Positions 47,188 through 55,465 of a stretch of DNA of 64,000 bases are shown one piece after another. Position 1 is the stretch's first letter, and every line of letters starts with the position of its first letter. The DNA comes from DATFFO01 sp963772815 (GTDB lineage Bacteria; Actinomycetota; Acidimicrobiia; Spongiisociales; ZC4RG35): NCBI GenBank assembly GCA_963772815.1, contig CAVYYV010000003.1:62001-126000 (forward strand), in the 5' to 3' direction. The notes below the pieces were generated by a model that did not search any database, was not told the origin of the DNA, and worked only from the letters and a program-made list of their open reading frames with translations. A program made the position numbers and the translations under genes.

Positions 47188-48399
47188 TCAGTCGCCAGGC
47201 CTATGCACCCAAACCCCGACCACGGCCGGTTGCATGACCTCGGCAACGACCGCCACCGACTCGGCGGTCAACTGCCCCACATCCAAACCGTCCTGGAGGC
47301 GGTCAGCGAAGTCATCGACTACCCGCTGGGCGTCGTATTGGGAGCGGTTGAAGCGCCGATCCACCCACCACAACACCCGACGCCGCACCGGATTGAACAG
47401 TGCTGCCACCACCAGGGTCGACCCGGCCACGAACAACTGAGGCTGCTTCCCCATGATCTTGGTGGGTAGCCACACCGCTCCCACAACGTAAACGAGACCG
47501 AGGCCCGCCACCACCAGGGCGTAGCCCACCGTACGGGAGATGATCCGGTCGATTTCAAACAGTCGGTAGCGGGTGATCGCCACCGTGATAGCGATAGGAA
47601 TGAACGCCAGGGAGACCGACATGAGAAAGCCGAAAATGCCGCCTTCGGTCCCGGTGACGGCGTTATCGAAGAGATTTAGGGCGTACATGACGACGAACAC
47701 GACGAACGAGAAGGTCACCCACCTGATCTGGGCACGAATCGTCTGTGACGACCGGCGATAGCGCACCACCACCGCCGGTATGGCCCCAACGATGAGAGAG
47801 AAAAGAGCCAGGCCGAAGATCCACTGGAGCCATCCTCCGTCAGCCCACCACTCTGTGGGGATGAACCCGAACGGGTTGTGCGTAGTCCAGTTCTGGTCTG
47901 GAAAATCGGATAGTCCGACCTCATTCAGAAACAGATAGACGAGGAGCAGTTCGACACTCAACACGGCAGCCACCCAACCAGCCCATGCCCAGCGACGGGT
48001 GAGGAAATGCCCAGTCGGGAACACATACAGCAGCAGCAGTACCAACGCAGAACCGATGAAGAAACCAGAGTTGACCCCGGCCAGGATCGCTACATCCCAC
48101 AGAGAAGGTGGCTCGGGATGGTTGGCCACCAGATTGAGTCCAATCGCCTCCAGCAGGAATGCTGGGCCGACCAGGAGAAACAGCCAGGAGATAGGGTTAC
48201 CTGGGTTCCGTGTGGCGATGATGACTCCGAGAACCGCAAAGCCGATTGGGACCAGAGCGAATGAGAGGTTGAAGAGGCCGACCTGCTCGCTTTCGGACAC
48301 GACGACGAAGATCGTCAGGGCGAGAGTCAGCGTCGTCGTCGCCCACGGCAGGACAGTCCCGAACCGGGACCATCCTGTCGTGCCGCGTGGCGCCGTCAT
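47188..48399 (-). CDS. Multi-helix membrane protein resembling a histidine-kinase sensor domain without a kinase
   Basis: The 403-residue product has about eight or nine hydrophobic helices. It contains RYRLFEIDRIISRTVGYALVV and FNPVRRRVLWWVDRRFNRSQYDA, which is characteristic of the membrane sensor region of certain actinobacterial two-component kinases. The sequence ends about 50 residues later without any HisKA or ATPase domain. It is either an orphan sensor-like protein or a truncated kinase. The stop lies in normal sequence with no downstream kinase fragment. The start ATG is at 48399. Confidence 0.72.
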   Translation of the reverse strand: MTAPRGTTGWSRFGTVLPWATTTLTLALTIFVVVSESEQVGLFNLSFALVPIGFAVLGVIIATRNPGNPISWLFLLVGPAFLLEAIGLNLVANHPEPPSLWDVAILAGVNSGFFIGSALVLLLLYVFPTGHFLTRRWAWAGWVAAVLSVELLLVYLFLNEVGLSDFPDQNWTTHNPFGFIPTEWWADGGWLQWIFGLALFSLIVGAIPAVVVRYRRSSQTIRAQIRWVTFSFVVFVVMYALNLFDNAVTGTEGGIFGFLMSVSLAFIPIAITVAITRYRLFEIDRIISRTVGYALVVAGLGLVYVVGAVWLPTKIMGKQPQLFVAGSTLVVAALFNPVRRRVLWWVDRRFNRSQYDAQRVVDDFADRLQDGLDVGQLTAESVAVVAEVMQPAVVGVWVHRPGD

Positions 48400-48563
48400 G
48401 TCACAGAACCTAGACCTTCACCGGTTACGAGATCGTTACGTGTGGCGAGACCGACCTCCGGTCAACCAGATGCGGGCGGATTTACCCGACACCTAACAAG
48501 GTCACCCCGACTCCAGACGCAAGCGCGCGAAACCCCTGGTCCGGGCATCCCTGCGACAGCCTG

Positions 48564-48625
48564 TGACCTGGGCCTTTGTCGTGGGCGTTGACGGATTCGA
48601 ACCGCCGACCTCTTCCTGTAAGGGA
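48564..48625 (-). repeat. attL-like duplicate of the tRNA-Val 3' half
   Basis: The segment repeats 50534-50596 with a single-base gap. It carries the T-arm, acceptor 3' strand and part of the anticodon arm of tRNA-Val, but no 5' half. It is therefore not a functional tRNA and marks the distal end of the island. Confidence 0.85.
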
Positions 48626-48815
48626 CTATTGGCCCGATTCGGCGACCTCGGGAAACGGGCGAAAAGGGGCCTCTGATACATGGGGAAATGATCTCGAACT
48701 GTCTCGGGCCATCTCGGGCCGTTCGGACCCCTCTGGTGTGGGCGCCGTGTGGCTGTGTGGTTGCAATAGGCCCTGAGAGCCGATTCCGTCCGAGTGCGTC
48801 TACTAGCGTGACCGC

Positions 48816-50180
48816 ATGGCTCAGGACCAGAAGTTGCAGAGGGCACGCCTAATACCGGTCTCTGGGATCGGTTCAGTACAAGAAGCCGAGCAGCGAGCCA
48901 CCTCCGCTCTCCTGGCCGTACTCACCGTCGTGCGAGATCTCTCCGACGAACTGCTTGGGCCTCTGGGTGCCTCCCGGGCCGCCAAAGCAACGGTGGATGC
49001 TTACTCCGAGGTCATCATGAACCTCGACGGGAGGAACATCCGGCCTGACGGTTTGATCCGGGTCACGTATGGGAAATCGTCTTGGTCCACGCTGGTAGAG
49101 GTGAAGACGGGGGACAACACGTTGGAAGCGGACCAGATCAACGCCTACTGGGACCTCGCCCGGGGTAACGGCATCGACCACATCCTCACCATCTCGAACG
49201 AGATCGCCCCCAACCCTGACGCACACCCCACTGACGGGTTGAAGGTGAGATCCAACTCACGGGTGGGGGTGTCCCACCTGTCCTGGACGGCGATCCTCTC
49301 AGCCGCCATCCGTATCCAGCAGCACACCGGCGTTCAGGACCCCGAGCAGGCATGGATCCTGGGTGAGCTGATCCGTTACCTCCAGCACCCGAAGTCAGGG
49401 GCGCTTGATTTTGAGGACATGGGACCCAACTGGGTGTCAGTCAGAGAGGCGGCTCACACCGGGGACATCACCAAGCACTTCGACGGAGTCGACGACGTGT
49501 GTGCCCGATGGGATCAACTCATCCGCTTCGCAGCGCTTCACCTCGCCTCCGAGATCGGAGAGGACGTCACCATGGTGCTCAAGCGAGGGCACCAGGACCC
49601 GAAAAAACGGATGGCAGCCCTGGTGGATGACCTCTGCTCCGACGGTGTGATGTCCGGTGTCCTCCGTATCCCCAAGACGGCCGGGGACCTGGAGATCTGG
49701 GCAGACCTCCGCTCCCGGCAAATCTCAGCTGCCATGGAGGTGGGCGCTCCGGAAGACAAGGGTGCTGTCGGGCGTGTCTCGTGGCTGGCCCGCCAACTGT
49801 TAGACGGCCCAGGAGACTTGATCATCGAGTCCTATCCAAAGAACGCCCGCACACCGACAATGGCCAGTCTGGAAGAGGTCAGGGACGACCGTCGAACCGT
49901 GCTGGATGAGCAGAAACGAGACCCCTACCGCTTCCGATTGCTGCTACGTCGGGATATGGGGATGGGGCGCAAGACGGGCCGCAAGAACCCGGGGTTCATC
50001 ACGTCCGTGATGGCGTTGATCGAGACCTTCTACGGCGAGGTCGTGCAGTACGTTCAGCCGTGGCAACCACCAGCACCCCAGATGAAACGCTCCAGCCAAG
50101 CACCGGCGGACGACGAGGCTGATGACGAAGTCACTGAGGAGGAAAGCTGGACAGGATCTGAATCGACCCGGGCGACATAA
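48816..50180 (+). CDS. Island-borne protein with PD-(D/E)XK-nuclease-like motif, family not recognised
   Basis: The 454-residue product contains NIRPDGLIRVTYGKSSWSTL and then VEVKTGDNTLEADQINAYW. That is a P-D (77-78) followed by E-x-K (95-97), with a preceding Glu at 65 and a following Gln in a helix. This arrangement is the core of PD-(D/E)XK nucleases. The remaining ~300 residues, from ~200 to the acidic C-terminal tail (DDEADDEVTEEESW), match nothing I know. It is the only gene on a tRNA-bounded island, a place where defence or element-maintenance genes commonly sit. A restriction-like or anti-phage function is inference. The start ATG is at 48816. Confidence 0.65.
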   Translation: MAQDQKLQRARLIPVSGIGSVQEAEQRATSALLAVLTVVRDLSDELLGPLGASRAAKATVDAYSEVIMNLDGRNIRPDGLIRVTYGKSSWSTLVEVKTGDNTLEADQINAYWDLARGNGIDHILTISNEIAPNPDAHPTDGLKVRSNSRVGVSHLSWTAILSAAIRIQQHTGVQDPEQAWILGELIRYLQHPKSGALDFEDMGPNWVSVREAAHTGDITKHFDGVDDVCARWDQLIRFAALHLASEIGEDVTMVLKRGHQDPKKRMAALVDDLCSDGVMSGVLRIPKTAGDLEIWADLRSRQISAAMEVGAPEDKGAVGRVSWLARQLLDGPGDLIIESYPKNARTPTMASLEEVRDDRRTVLDEQKRDPYRFRLLLRRDMGMGRKTGRKNPGFITSVMALIETFYGEVVQYVQPWQPPAPQMKRSSQAPADDEADDEVTEEESWTGSESTRAT

Positions 50181-50533
50181 CCGACCGAGTGGATTCTAAC
50201 CCCCAGTGTGCCGGGTCGTAGTTTTGAAGGTGGTGGCTTCGGCTTCGTGGACGTGAGGCGACCCGCCGGGCGTCCTCCAGGTAATCCGATGCCCTATTGG
50301 CGTGTTGCCTGCATCGAAGTATCCCATGCCCGAACGGGCGGCCGACTCCCTACTGCGCCTCCCTGCTCCCATCCCCACCAGGTGGAGGAGTTCGTCATCG
50401 AGATGGCCAGGCCCGGGTGGCTATCGCCAGGGGGTTCGGGTGACCGTACTCGGTGCTACGCCTCTGACCCAGCTGTGTGGCCCTGGTGTGGCTGGCCCCA
50501 CGGACAAGGCCCAGTCCGGAGCAGAAAACGCTC
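50181..50533. other. Non-coding stretch inside the island
   Basis: No convincing gene, RNA or hairpin was found between the nuclease-like gene and the right direct repeat. Short frames on both strands lack known domains. It may hold the decayed end of the element. Confidence 0.5.
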
Positions 50534-50596
50534 TGACCTGGGCCTTTGTCGTGGGCGTTGACGGATTCGAACCGCCGACCTCTTCCTTGTAAGGGA
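50534..50596 (-). repeat. attR-like direct repeat overlapping the intact tRNA-Val
   Basis: This is the right copy of the 62-63-base direct repeat. It spans the 3' half of tRNA-Val and 18 bases beyond its end. Its partner is at 48564-48625. Confidence 0.85.
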
Positions 50597-50625
50597 AGCG
50601 CTCTAGCCAACTGAGCTAAACGCCC
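50552..50625 (-). tRNA. tRNA-Val (anticodon UAC)
   Basis: Read on the minus strand, the acceptor GGGCGTT pairs with AACGCCC. The D-arm is GCTC...GAGC, the anticodon stem CTTCC/GGAAG encloses loop CTTACAA with anticodon TAC, and the T-arm is GGCGG-TTCGAAT-CCGTC. All four arms pair and the discriminator base is A. CCA is not encoded. The anticodon reads GUA valine codons. The gene's 3' half is duplicated at 48564-48625. Confidence 0.93.
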
Positions 50626-50803
50626 GATCGGGTCGGTCATTGTATCGGTCGAGGCGGAGCCCGCTTTCGGACTAGTGATTTCGATGATCTATCAATTCAC
50701 CCCCGTGACGGCTTCACTTTCCGGAGACCTGGGCCGATATCCCCTACAGGACGGATCGCCGCGACCCGTCGTCACCAGGATCGCCACGCTCACCGGGACG
50801 GAC

Positions 50804-51745
50804 ATGGCCAACGCAAGACAGAGAGAGACCGACGCCGATGCCATCCGCCGGTATCTCGATGGGATAGGGCAGTTTGCCCTGCTCACTGCCGAAGACGAGG
50901 TACGGCTCGCCAAGCAGATGGAACGGGGGCGCCGGGCCGCCAAGGCCCTCGAAGAGGGCACCGAGTCCGAGGATCGAGTCAAACTGCGCCGCTACGTGAC
51001 GGTCGGAGACCGGGCACGACGGGAGTTCATCCAGTCGAATCTCCGTCTGGTGGTCTCCATCGCCAAGCGTTACCCACACGCCAATCTGTCCTTCCTGGAT
51101 CTGGTTCAGGAAGGAAATCTCGGCCTGATCCGGGCGGTCGAGAAGTTTCAGTACCGGAAGGGATTCAAGTTCTCCACCTATGCCACATGGTGGATCCGTC
51201 AGGCCATCACCCGCGCTATTGCCGACAAGTCACGGACAATTCGGGTCCCGGTTCACATGATCGACACCATCTCGGCGGTCCAGACTGCTGAGGCCAGCCT
51301 CGTCAAGCGCCTCGGGCGCGCCCCTACGGACTCGGAGATCGCCGAGGAGTCCGGCGTTGATCTGAAGAAGGTGCGCGACGCAAAGCGCGTTGCACCGGAG
51401 CCGGTGTCACTGTTCCAGCCCGTGGGAGAGGATTCGGCAGTTCTGGGTGACTTCATCGAGGACGAGGATGCGATTCCCGCCTACGACCTGGTTGTGCTCC
51501 AGCTCGATCTGGAGAGCTTGCGTTCGGTACTGACCCAACTGGGCGACCGGGAGCGGCGCATCCTCGAAATGCGCTACGGACTCAACGGACAGGATCCTTC
51601 CACCCTCGACGAGGTAGGTCGGGAATTCAAGGTCACCCGAGAGAGAATCCGCCAGATCGAGACCCGCGCCATCGAGAAGCTCCGCCAGACGTCGCCTGCC
51701 GACCCTCGGGCGCTCATCGGGAGCTTCCCGGGCCGCTCCGACTGA
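50804..51745 (+). CDS. RNA polymerase sigma-70 family factor (RpoD/HrdB-like, probably group 2)
   Basis: The 313-residue product has region 1.2 (DADAIRRYLDGIGQFALLTAEDEVRLAKQME) and region 2 (NLRLVVSIAKRY, FLDLVQEGNLGLIRAVEKF, FKFSTYATWWIRQAITRAI). Regions 3 and 4 end in TLDEVGREFKVTRERIRQIE. The recognition helices are of primary-sigma type, but the short N-terminus without region 1.1 suggests a non-essential group 2 factor. The ATG at 50804 (MANARQRETDADA) starts the conserved part. In-frame starts at 50675-50684 would add ~40 unconserved residues. It is convergent with the WhiB7-like gene. Confidence 0.9.
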   Translation: MANARQRETDADAIRRYLDGIGQFALLTAEDEVRLAKQMERGRRAAKALEEGTESEDRVKLRRYVTVGDRARREFIQSNLRLVVSIAKRYPHANLSFLDLVQEGNLGLIRAVEKFQYRKGFKFSTYATWWIRQAITRAIADKSRTIRVPVHMIDTISAVQTAEASLVKRLGRAPTDSEIAEESGVDLKKVRDAKRVAPEPVSLFQPVGEDSAVLGDFIEDEDAIPAYDLVVLQLDLESLRSVLTQLGDRERRILEMRYGLNGQDPSTLDEVGREFKVTRERIRQIETRAIEKLRQTSPADPRALIGSFPGRSD

Positions 51746-51772
51746 ACGGGACGGTCGAGTCGATCGTCCCGT
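51746..51772. terminator. Bidirectional terminator hairpin between sigma factor and WhiB7-like genes
   Basis: ACGGGACG (51746-51753) and CGTCCCGT (51765-51772) form an eight-pair stem immediately after the sigma factor stop and before the convergent gene's stop. Confidence 0.7.
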
Positions 51773-51785
51773 CCCCCTGGTGGAT

Positions 51786-52088
51786 TCAGGCCGACTCGAC
51801 CAGAGCCGCCAGTTCGTCGCGAGCCGCCTCGACGGGCAGGTGAGCCTCGGAGTGTCGGGGTCTCCCCCGCCCCCGCTTTCGGTGGTAGGCCTGACCGTCC
51901 CAGAAGATCACGCCTCCCCACACCCCGTACTCGAAGCCTTCGGCCAGGGCCAGTTCCAGGCAGGGAATGCGGACAGGGCACCCTCGGCACACCTCCTGGG
52001 CCGCAGCCAGGTCGGATGCCCGCTGGGAAAAGAACAGATGATGGCTGCTGCCTTCGCTGCAACTTCCGGACTTGTAGATGTCGTGCAT
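51786..52088 (-). CDS. WhiB7/WblC-like redox regulator with AT-hook
   Basis: WhiB proteins bind a 4Fe-4S cluster and partner with the primary sigma factor. The 100-residue product has the four cysteines (SGSCS, then VCRGCPVRIPC), the turn motif EYGVWGGVIFWDG, and a C-terminal AT-hook, KRGRGRPRH. That AT-hook is the mark of the WhiB7/WblC subgroup, activators of intrinsic antibiotic resistance. The ATG at 52088 (MHDIYKSGSC) follows a ~225-base leader containing a promoter, an upstream ORF and a terminator. This organisation is known for whiB7 genes. Confidence 0.88.
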   Translation of the reverse strand: MHDIYKSGSCSEGSSHHLFFSQRASDLAAAQEVCRGCPVRIPCLELALAEGFEYGVWGGVIFWDGQAYHRKRGRGRPRHSEAHLPVEAARDELAALVESA

Positions 52089-52120
52089 TTGCAAACCTTT
52101 CGAGAGGATTGGCGACCAAC

Positions 52121-52150
52121 AAAAAAGCCGCCGGGTCGGTGGCCGGCGGC
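52121..52150 (-). terminator. Intrinsic terminator (attenuator) in the WhiB7-like leader
   Basis: On the minus strand GCCGCCGG and CCGGCGGC form an eight-pair stem with an eight-base loop, followed directly by TTTTTT, 32 bases before the start codon. It lies between the leader promoter and the gene, so it must be passed or prevented for expression. An identical CCGGCGGC upstream (52185-52192) can compete for the left arm. Confidence 0.88.
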
Positions 52151-52173
52151 TGTAGTCGAGGGGATGCTCGGAT

Positions 52174-52293
52174 CTATTGCGTGAGCCGCCGGATGGGGGT
52201 ATCGCCGAGAACAACGGCGTCGCCCGTAGCGAAAACGGACGCGGCGAAACCCGTCATGGTGAAGATCGGGTTGATGGTGCGCTTCCGCTCCAC
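52174..52293 (-). CDS. Leader peptide (upstream ORF) of the WhiB7-like attenuator, 39 codons
   Basis: A GTG at 52293 with GAGGAACAA just before it starts a frame beginning VERKRTINPIFTMTG and ending PIRRLTQ before TAG at 52176-52174. It lies between the promoter and the terminator. Codons 34-37 contain CCGGCGGC, identical to the right arm of the terminator, so a translating ribosome would cover the antiterminator. Slowing of ribosomes upstream, for example by antibiotics, should therefore allow read-through. Too short for family assignment. The start codon and spacing support translation. Confidence 0.7.
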   Translation of the reverse strand: MERKRTINPIFTMTGFAASVFATGDAVVLGDTPIRRLTQ

Positions 52294-52321
52294 TTGTTCC
52301 TCGTGGTTTGCGATGCGATGA

Positions 52322-52350
52322 AACGTACGGTGTCGCCGACGGCCTGTCAA
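52322..52350 (-). promoter_or_regulatory. Sigma-A-type promoter of the WhiB7-like leader
   Basis: On the minus strand TTGACA (52350-52345) and TACGTT (52327-52322) are separated by exactly 17 bases, with the consensus -35 box and a good -10 box. It starts only six bases beyond the zwf stop codon. Transcription would begin near 52315. Confidence 0.75.
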
Positions 52351-52355
52351 GGGAA

Positions 52356-53840
52356 TTACGACGACGGCGCCATCGGATGGTCGGGGCGGTCCGGAAGCTG
52401 CCAGATGCGACCAGTTCGAGCCAGCAGCTCCGTTGCCGAGGGCGGGCCCCAGGAGCCGGCCGGGTAGGGATCCGGATTATCGCGGTCGAGCGCCGGTTCC
52501 ACGATGCGCCACGCCTCCTCGACCTCGTCAGCTCGGACGAACAGCGTTTGATCGCCGGCCATGACGTCTGCCAGCAGAGTCACATAGGCTGCGGGGAGGG
52601 ATCCATACGCCTCGTCATACTGGAAGTGAAGTCGGTTGGTTTGGAGCTTGTACCCCTCGCCCGGCACTTTCATCTCGAAAGCCAGTTCGAAGCCCTCGGA
52701 CGGCTGCAGGCGAATATCGAAGACGTTGGGGTGCATCACCATGGCGGAGTCCGGCTCGAACAGGCAAACAGGGGGCTCCTTGAACACAACCGACACCTGG
52801 GTGAGGCGAGTGGTCATTCGTTTACCCGCCTGGATGTAGAACGGTACGTCTTTCCACCGCCAGTTGTCCAGGTTCAACCGGAGGGCGGCGAACGTGGCCG
52901 TGGTGGAGCCGGAGGCGACTCCCGGCTCGGAACGGTAACCCTGAACCTCCTCACCATCTATCTCCCCGTCGACGTACTGACCTCGCACACAATCGTCGGG
53001 ATCCACCGGGTAGATCGACTTGAGAACCTTGACCTTCTCGTCCCTGATCGCCTCCGGGGTGGTCTTCACGGGAGGCTCCATCGCTACCAGCGTCAACACT
53101 TGGAGAGCGTGGTTCTGGATGATGTCGCGGATCACGCCCGCCTTCTCGTAATAACCCGCCCGATTGGCGATGCCGATGTCTTCGGCGACGGTGATCTGCA
53201 CGGAGTCGATCCGGTCCCGATTCCAAGACGATTCGAAGAACGGGTTGGCGAAGCGGAGCGCCAGCAGGTTCTGGACGGTCTCTTTGGCGAGGTAGTGGTC
53301 GATGCGATAGATCTGGTTCTCGTCGAGCCAACGATGGAGCACAGAGTTGAGGTGCGCGGCCGTGTCCGAATCGCTCCCGAAAGGCTTCTCGACCACCACC
53401 CGCACCCATCCCGAAGACGAGACCAGGCCATGCTTGCCCAGTCCCTCGATGGTGTCATCGAAGACAGACGGCGGAATCGCCAGGTAGAAAGCGCGGTTAC
53501 CGGACAAGTCGAAGCTCTTCTCCACCTCACAAATGCGGGTGGCAAGCTTCTCGAACCCGTCATCTATCGCCTGGTACTGGACGTGGTCACTGCACCAGGC
53601 GGGCGCATCGTCAAAACCAACGTCGGCGAGGGCCTCGGCGACCATGTCCTGATAGGCCTCGTCGGTCATCTGGCCCGCAGCCACTCCGAGTACTTCGACC
53701 TCGTCATCGAAGTCGCGCCGGCGCAGCAGTTCATAGAGAGCGGGAAGGAGCCTCTTGTGGGCCAGGTCTCCGGTTCCTCCAAAGACGATGAAGAGGTGGG
53801 GGTCGATCCCAACGGTCATCACGCCCGGCGTGTAAGTCAT
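52356..53840 (-). CDS. zwf: Glucose-6-phosphate 1-dehydrogenase
   Basis: Zwf oxidises glucose-6-phosphate to 6-phosphogluconolactone with NADP, the entry of the pentose phosphate pathway. The 494-residue product has the dinucleotide motif FIVFGGTGDLAHKRLLPALY, the substrate-site signature RIDHYLAKETVQNLLALRFANPFFE (split here only for description), EKPFGSD and the C-terminal beta domain. The ATG at 53840 overlaps the pgi stop by four bases, so both are in one operon with the downstream end at 52356. Confidence 0.95.
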   Translation of the reverse strand: MTYTPGVMTVGIDPHLFIVFGGTGDLAHKRLLPALYELLRRRDFDDEVEVLGVAAGQMTDEAYQDMVAEALADVGFDDAPAWCSDHVQYQAIDDGFEKLATRICEVEKSFDLSGNRAFYLAIPPSVFDDTIEGLGKHGLVSSSGWVRVVVEKPFGSDSDTAAHLNSVLHRWLDENQIYRIDHYLAKETVQNLLALRFANPFFESSWNRDRIDSVQITVAEDIGIANRAGYYEKAGVIRDIIQNHALQVLTLVAMEPPVKTTPEAIRDEKVKVLKSIYPVDPDDCVRGQYVDGEIDGEEVQGYRSEPGVASGSTTATFAALRLNLDNWRWKDVPFYIQAGKRMTTRLTQVSVVFKEPPVCLFEPDSAMVMHPNVFDIRLQPSEGFELAFEMKVPGEGYKLQTNRLHFQYDEAYGSLPAAYVTLLADVMAGDQTLFVRADEVEEAWRIVEPALDRDNPDPYPAGSWGPPSATELLARTGRIWQLPDRPDHPMAPSS

Positions 53841-55412
53841 GACAATCCCTCTACCAGTGCCTCCAGGCCACCGTCGGTGACATCGACTCTCATCACCCTC
53901 CTGTCTACCTCCCGCAGGGCCGCATAGTCCCCATCCGCCTGGGCGGCGATGATCCGGCCGAAGGTGTAGTCGGTCTCGGGGACCGGTACGTCGTCGCTCG
54001 CCCTGTCCACCACCTGCACATACAGACCCGAGCTCGGTCCGCCCTTGTGGAGCTGACCGGTGGAGTGGAGGAAGCGGGGGCCGTAGCCGAATGTGGTGGC
54101 GCAATCGTGCCGCTCGGCCACCAGTTCGCGGAAGCGGTCAGCCGCCGCATCGTGGTCGGGACCCGGGGCGAGATATGCCTGAAGGGCCACATAGTCCCCG
54201 GGACGGACCTGAGCCAGGAAACGCTCCAGACGAACCCGGAAGGTCTCACCGCCCACCGGGACCGGCGCCGCCGCATCTTCGCCATCGGACTCACCCTCCA
54301 TTGCCCGTCGGGCCAGCTTCTTGGCGCGCTCCACATCGGGCTGGTTGAAGGGGTGAACCCCCATCACCTGTCCCGCTGTGGCAGTTGCTACCTCGGCGCG
54401 CAGCATCTCTGCTCCCAGGTCGAGAGGCTCGGTCAGGTGGAAGCGGACCGAAGGCAGACTCTCCGGCAGCGGGCGCCAGGTTCTCATCTCCAAGCACGTA
54501 GTCGACAAAGACCCTGTCGTAGGAGTAGTCGGACAGCGAGGGCTCACCGGCGACGGGGACGATGCCGGTGCCGTCCTTTCCGAGGCTTTCCGCCACCAGT
54601 TGCTCGAGCCAGAGGGGGAACGAGGCCAGGCCCGACGTGGTCCGGAACGTAAGTTTGTCGTGGCCGTTCATGGCATGCGCCGCCCAACCCAGCCCCAGAG
54701 CGATGGCGGGATCATCGGCCGCCTTGTTGCCGGCGGCCGACTGCGCCAGGCCCCGCGCCTTGTCCAGCAGCCCCTCGATATCCATCCCCATGATCGCTCC
54801 TGGCACCAGGCCGAAAGGGGTCAGGGCCGAATAGCGGCCACCCACATCGGGCGGCGCCAACACAACGGCCCGGAATCCTCGCTCGGAGCCCAGGTCGGCC
54901 AAAGGCGTTCCCGGATCCGTCACGGCTATGAAACGGGATCCGTCGCCGCCGACCTGCGCCCAGAAGTAGCGGAAGAACGAGAGGGTCTCGAGCGTGGTGC
55001 CTGACTTGGAGGAGATCACGAAGGCTGCCCGCTCGAGATCGATCGCCGCCGTCGCCTCCAATACGGCCGACGGATGCGTCGAGTCGAGGACCCGGACCCG
55101 CGGGAACGAGGGGCCGGATCCGAAGACCTGGGTGAATACCTCAGGCGCCAGGCTCGATCCTCCCATTCCGCACACCACTACGTCGAGGATCCCGTCATCT
55201 ACCAGGCCCGCGGCCAGGCCGGTCAACTCCTCCACACGGGGAGCCATGGTGTCGTACAGGTCCAGCCAGCCGAGGCGATCCGCCAACTCAGGGATCGGCT
55301 CCTCCGACCAGACGGTGGGATCTCCATCCCACAGTCTTTGGGGGTACGCGTCGGCATCCCAGCGGATGGCGGCCGAATCGAATCCGGCGATGGAAGTCAG
55401 GGATTCGTACAT
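53837..55412 (-). pseudogene. pgi: Glucose-6-phosphate isomerase, frameshifted
   Basis: The first frame from ATG 55412 gives CGMGGSSLAPEVF, FVISSKSGTTLETL, FRYFWAQV and FVDYVLGDENLA. The rest, PLPESLPSVRFHL, GVHPFNQPDVERAK and SGLYVQVVD, continues in a +1 frame to 53837. Joined, they form a ~524-residue isomerase resembling the PGI half of actinobacterial transaldolase-PGI fusions, but here without a transaldolase part. One extra C near 54468-54476 explains the break. Because pgi and zwf are coupled central-metabolism genes, an assembly indel is the better explanation. Confidence 0.85.
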
Positions 55413-55465
55413 GACATCGAGTATGGCAGCGGTCGCGGATCACCCCTCATGGGCCTCCAGCTGCA

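Larger units (their letters stand above)
48564..50596. mobile_element. Small genomic island integrated at tRNA-Val(UAC)
   Basis: A 62-base direct repeat brackets this ~2 kb segment. The right copy (50534-50596) is the 3' half of the intact tRNA-Val gene plus its downstream flank. The left copy (48564-48625) is a detached duplicate differing by one missing T. This is the usual footprint of an integrative element that uses the 3' end of a tRNA gene as attB. Inside is one 454-codon gene with a PD-(D/E)XK-like motif and no integrase, so the element is probably a remnant or depends on an integrase elsewhere. Confidence 0.7.

Noticed and set aside
48564..48625. A second tRNA-Val gene
   Set aside because: Only the 3' half is present, with one base missing in the anticodon arm and no acceptor 5' strand or D-arm. 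It is an attachment-site duplicate.
52308..53927. A 539-codon plus-strand frame opposite zwf
   Set aside because: It is the antisense of the zwf gene, which has complete catalytic motifs and start-stop coupling to pgi.
53837..55412. A transaldolase-PGI fusion
   Set aside because: The protein starts at the PGI domain, and the upstream DNA encodes a divergent LiaF-like gene, so no transaldolase part exists here.
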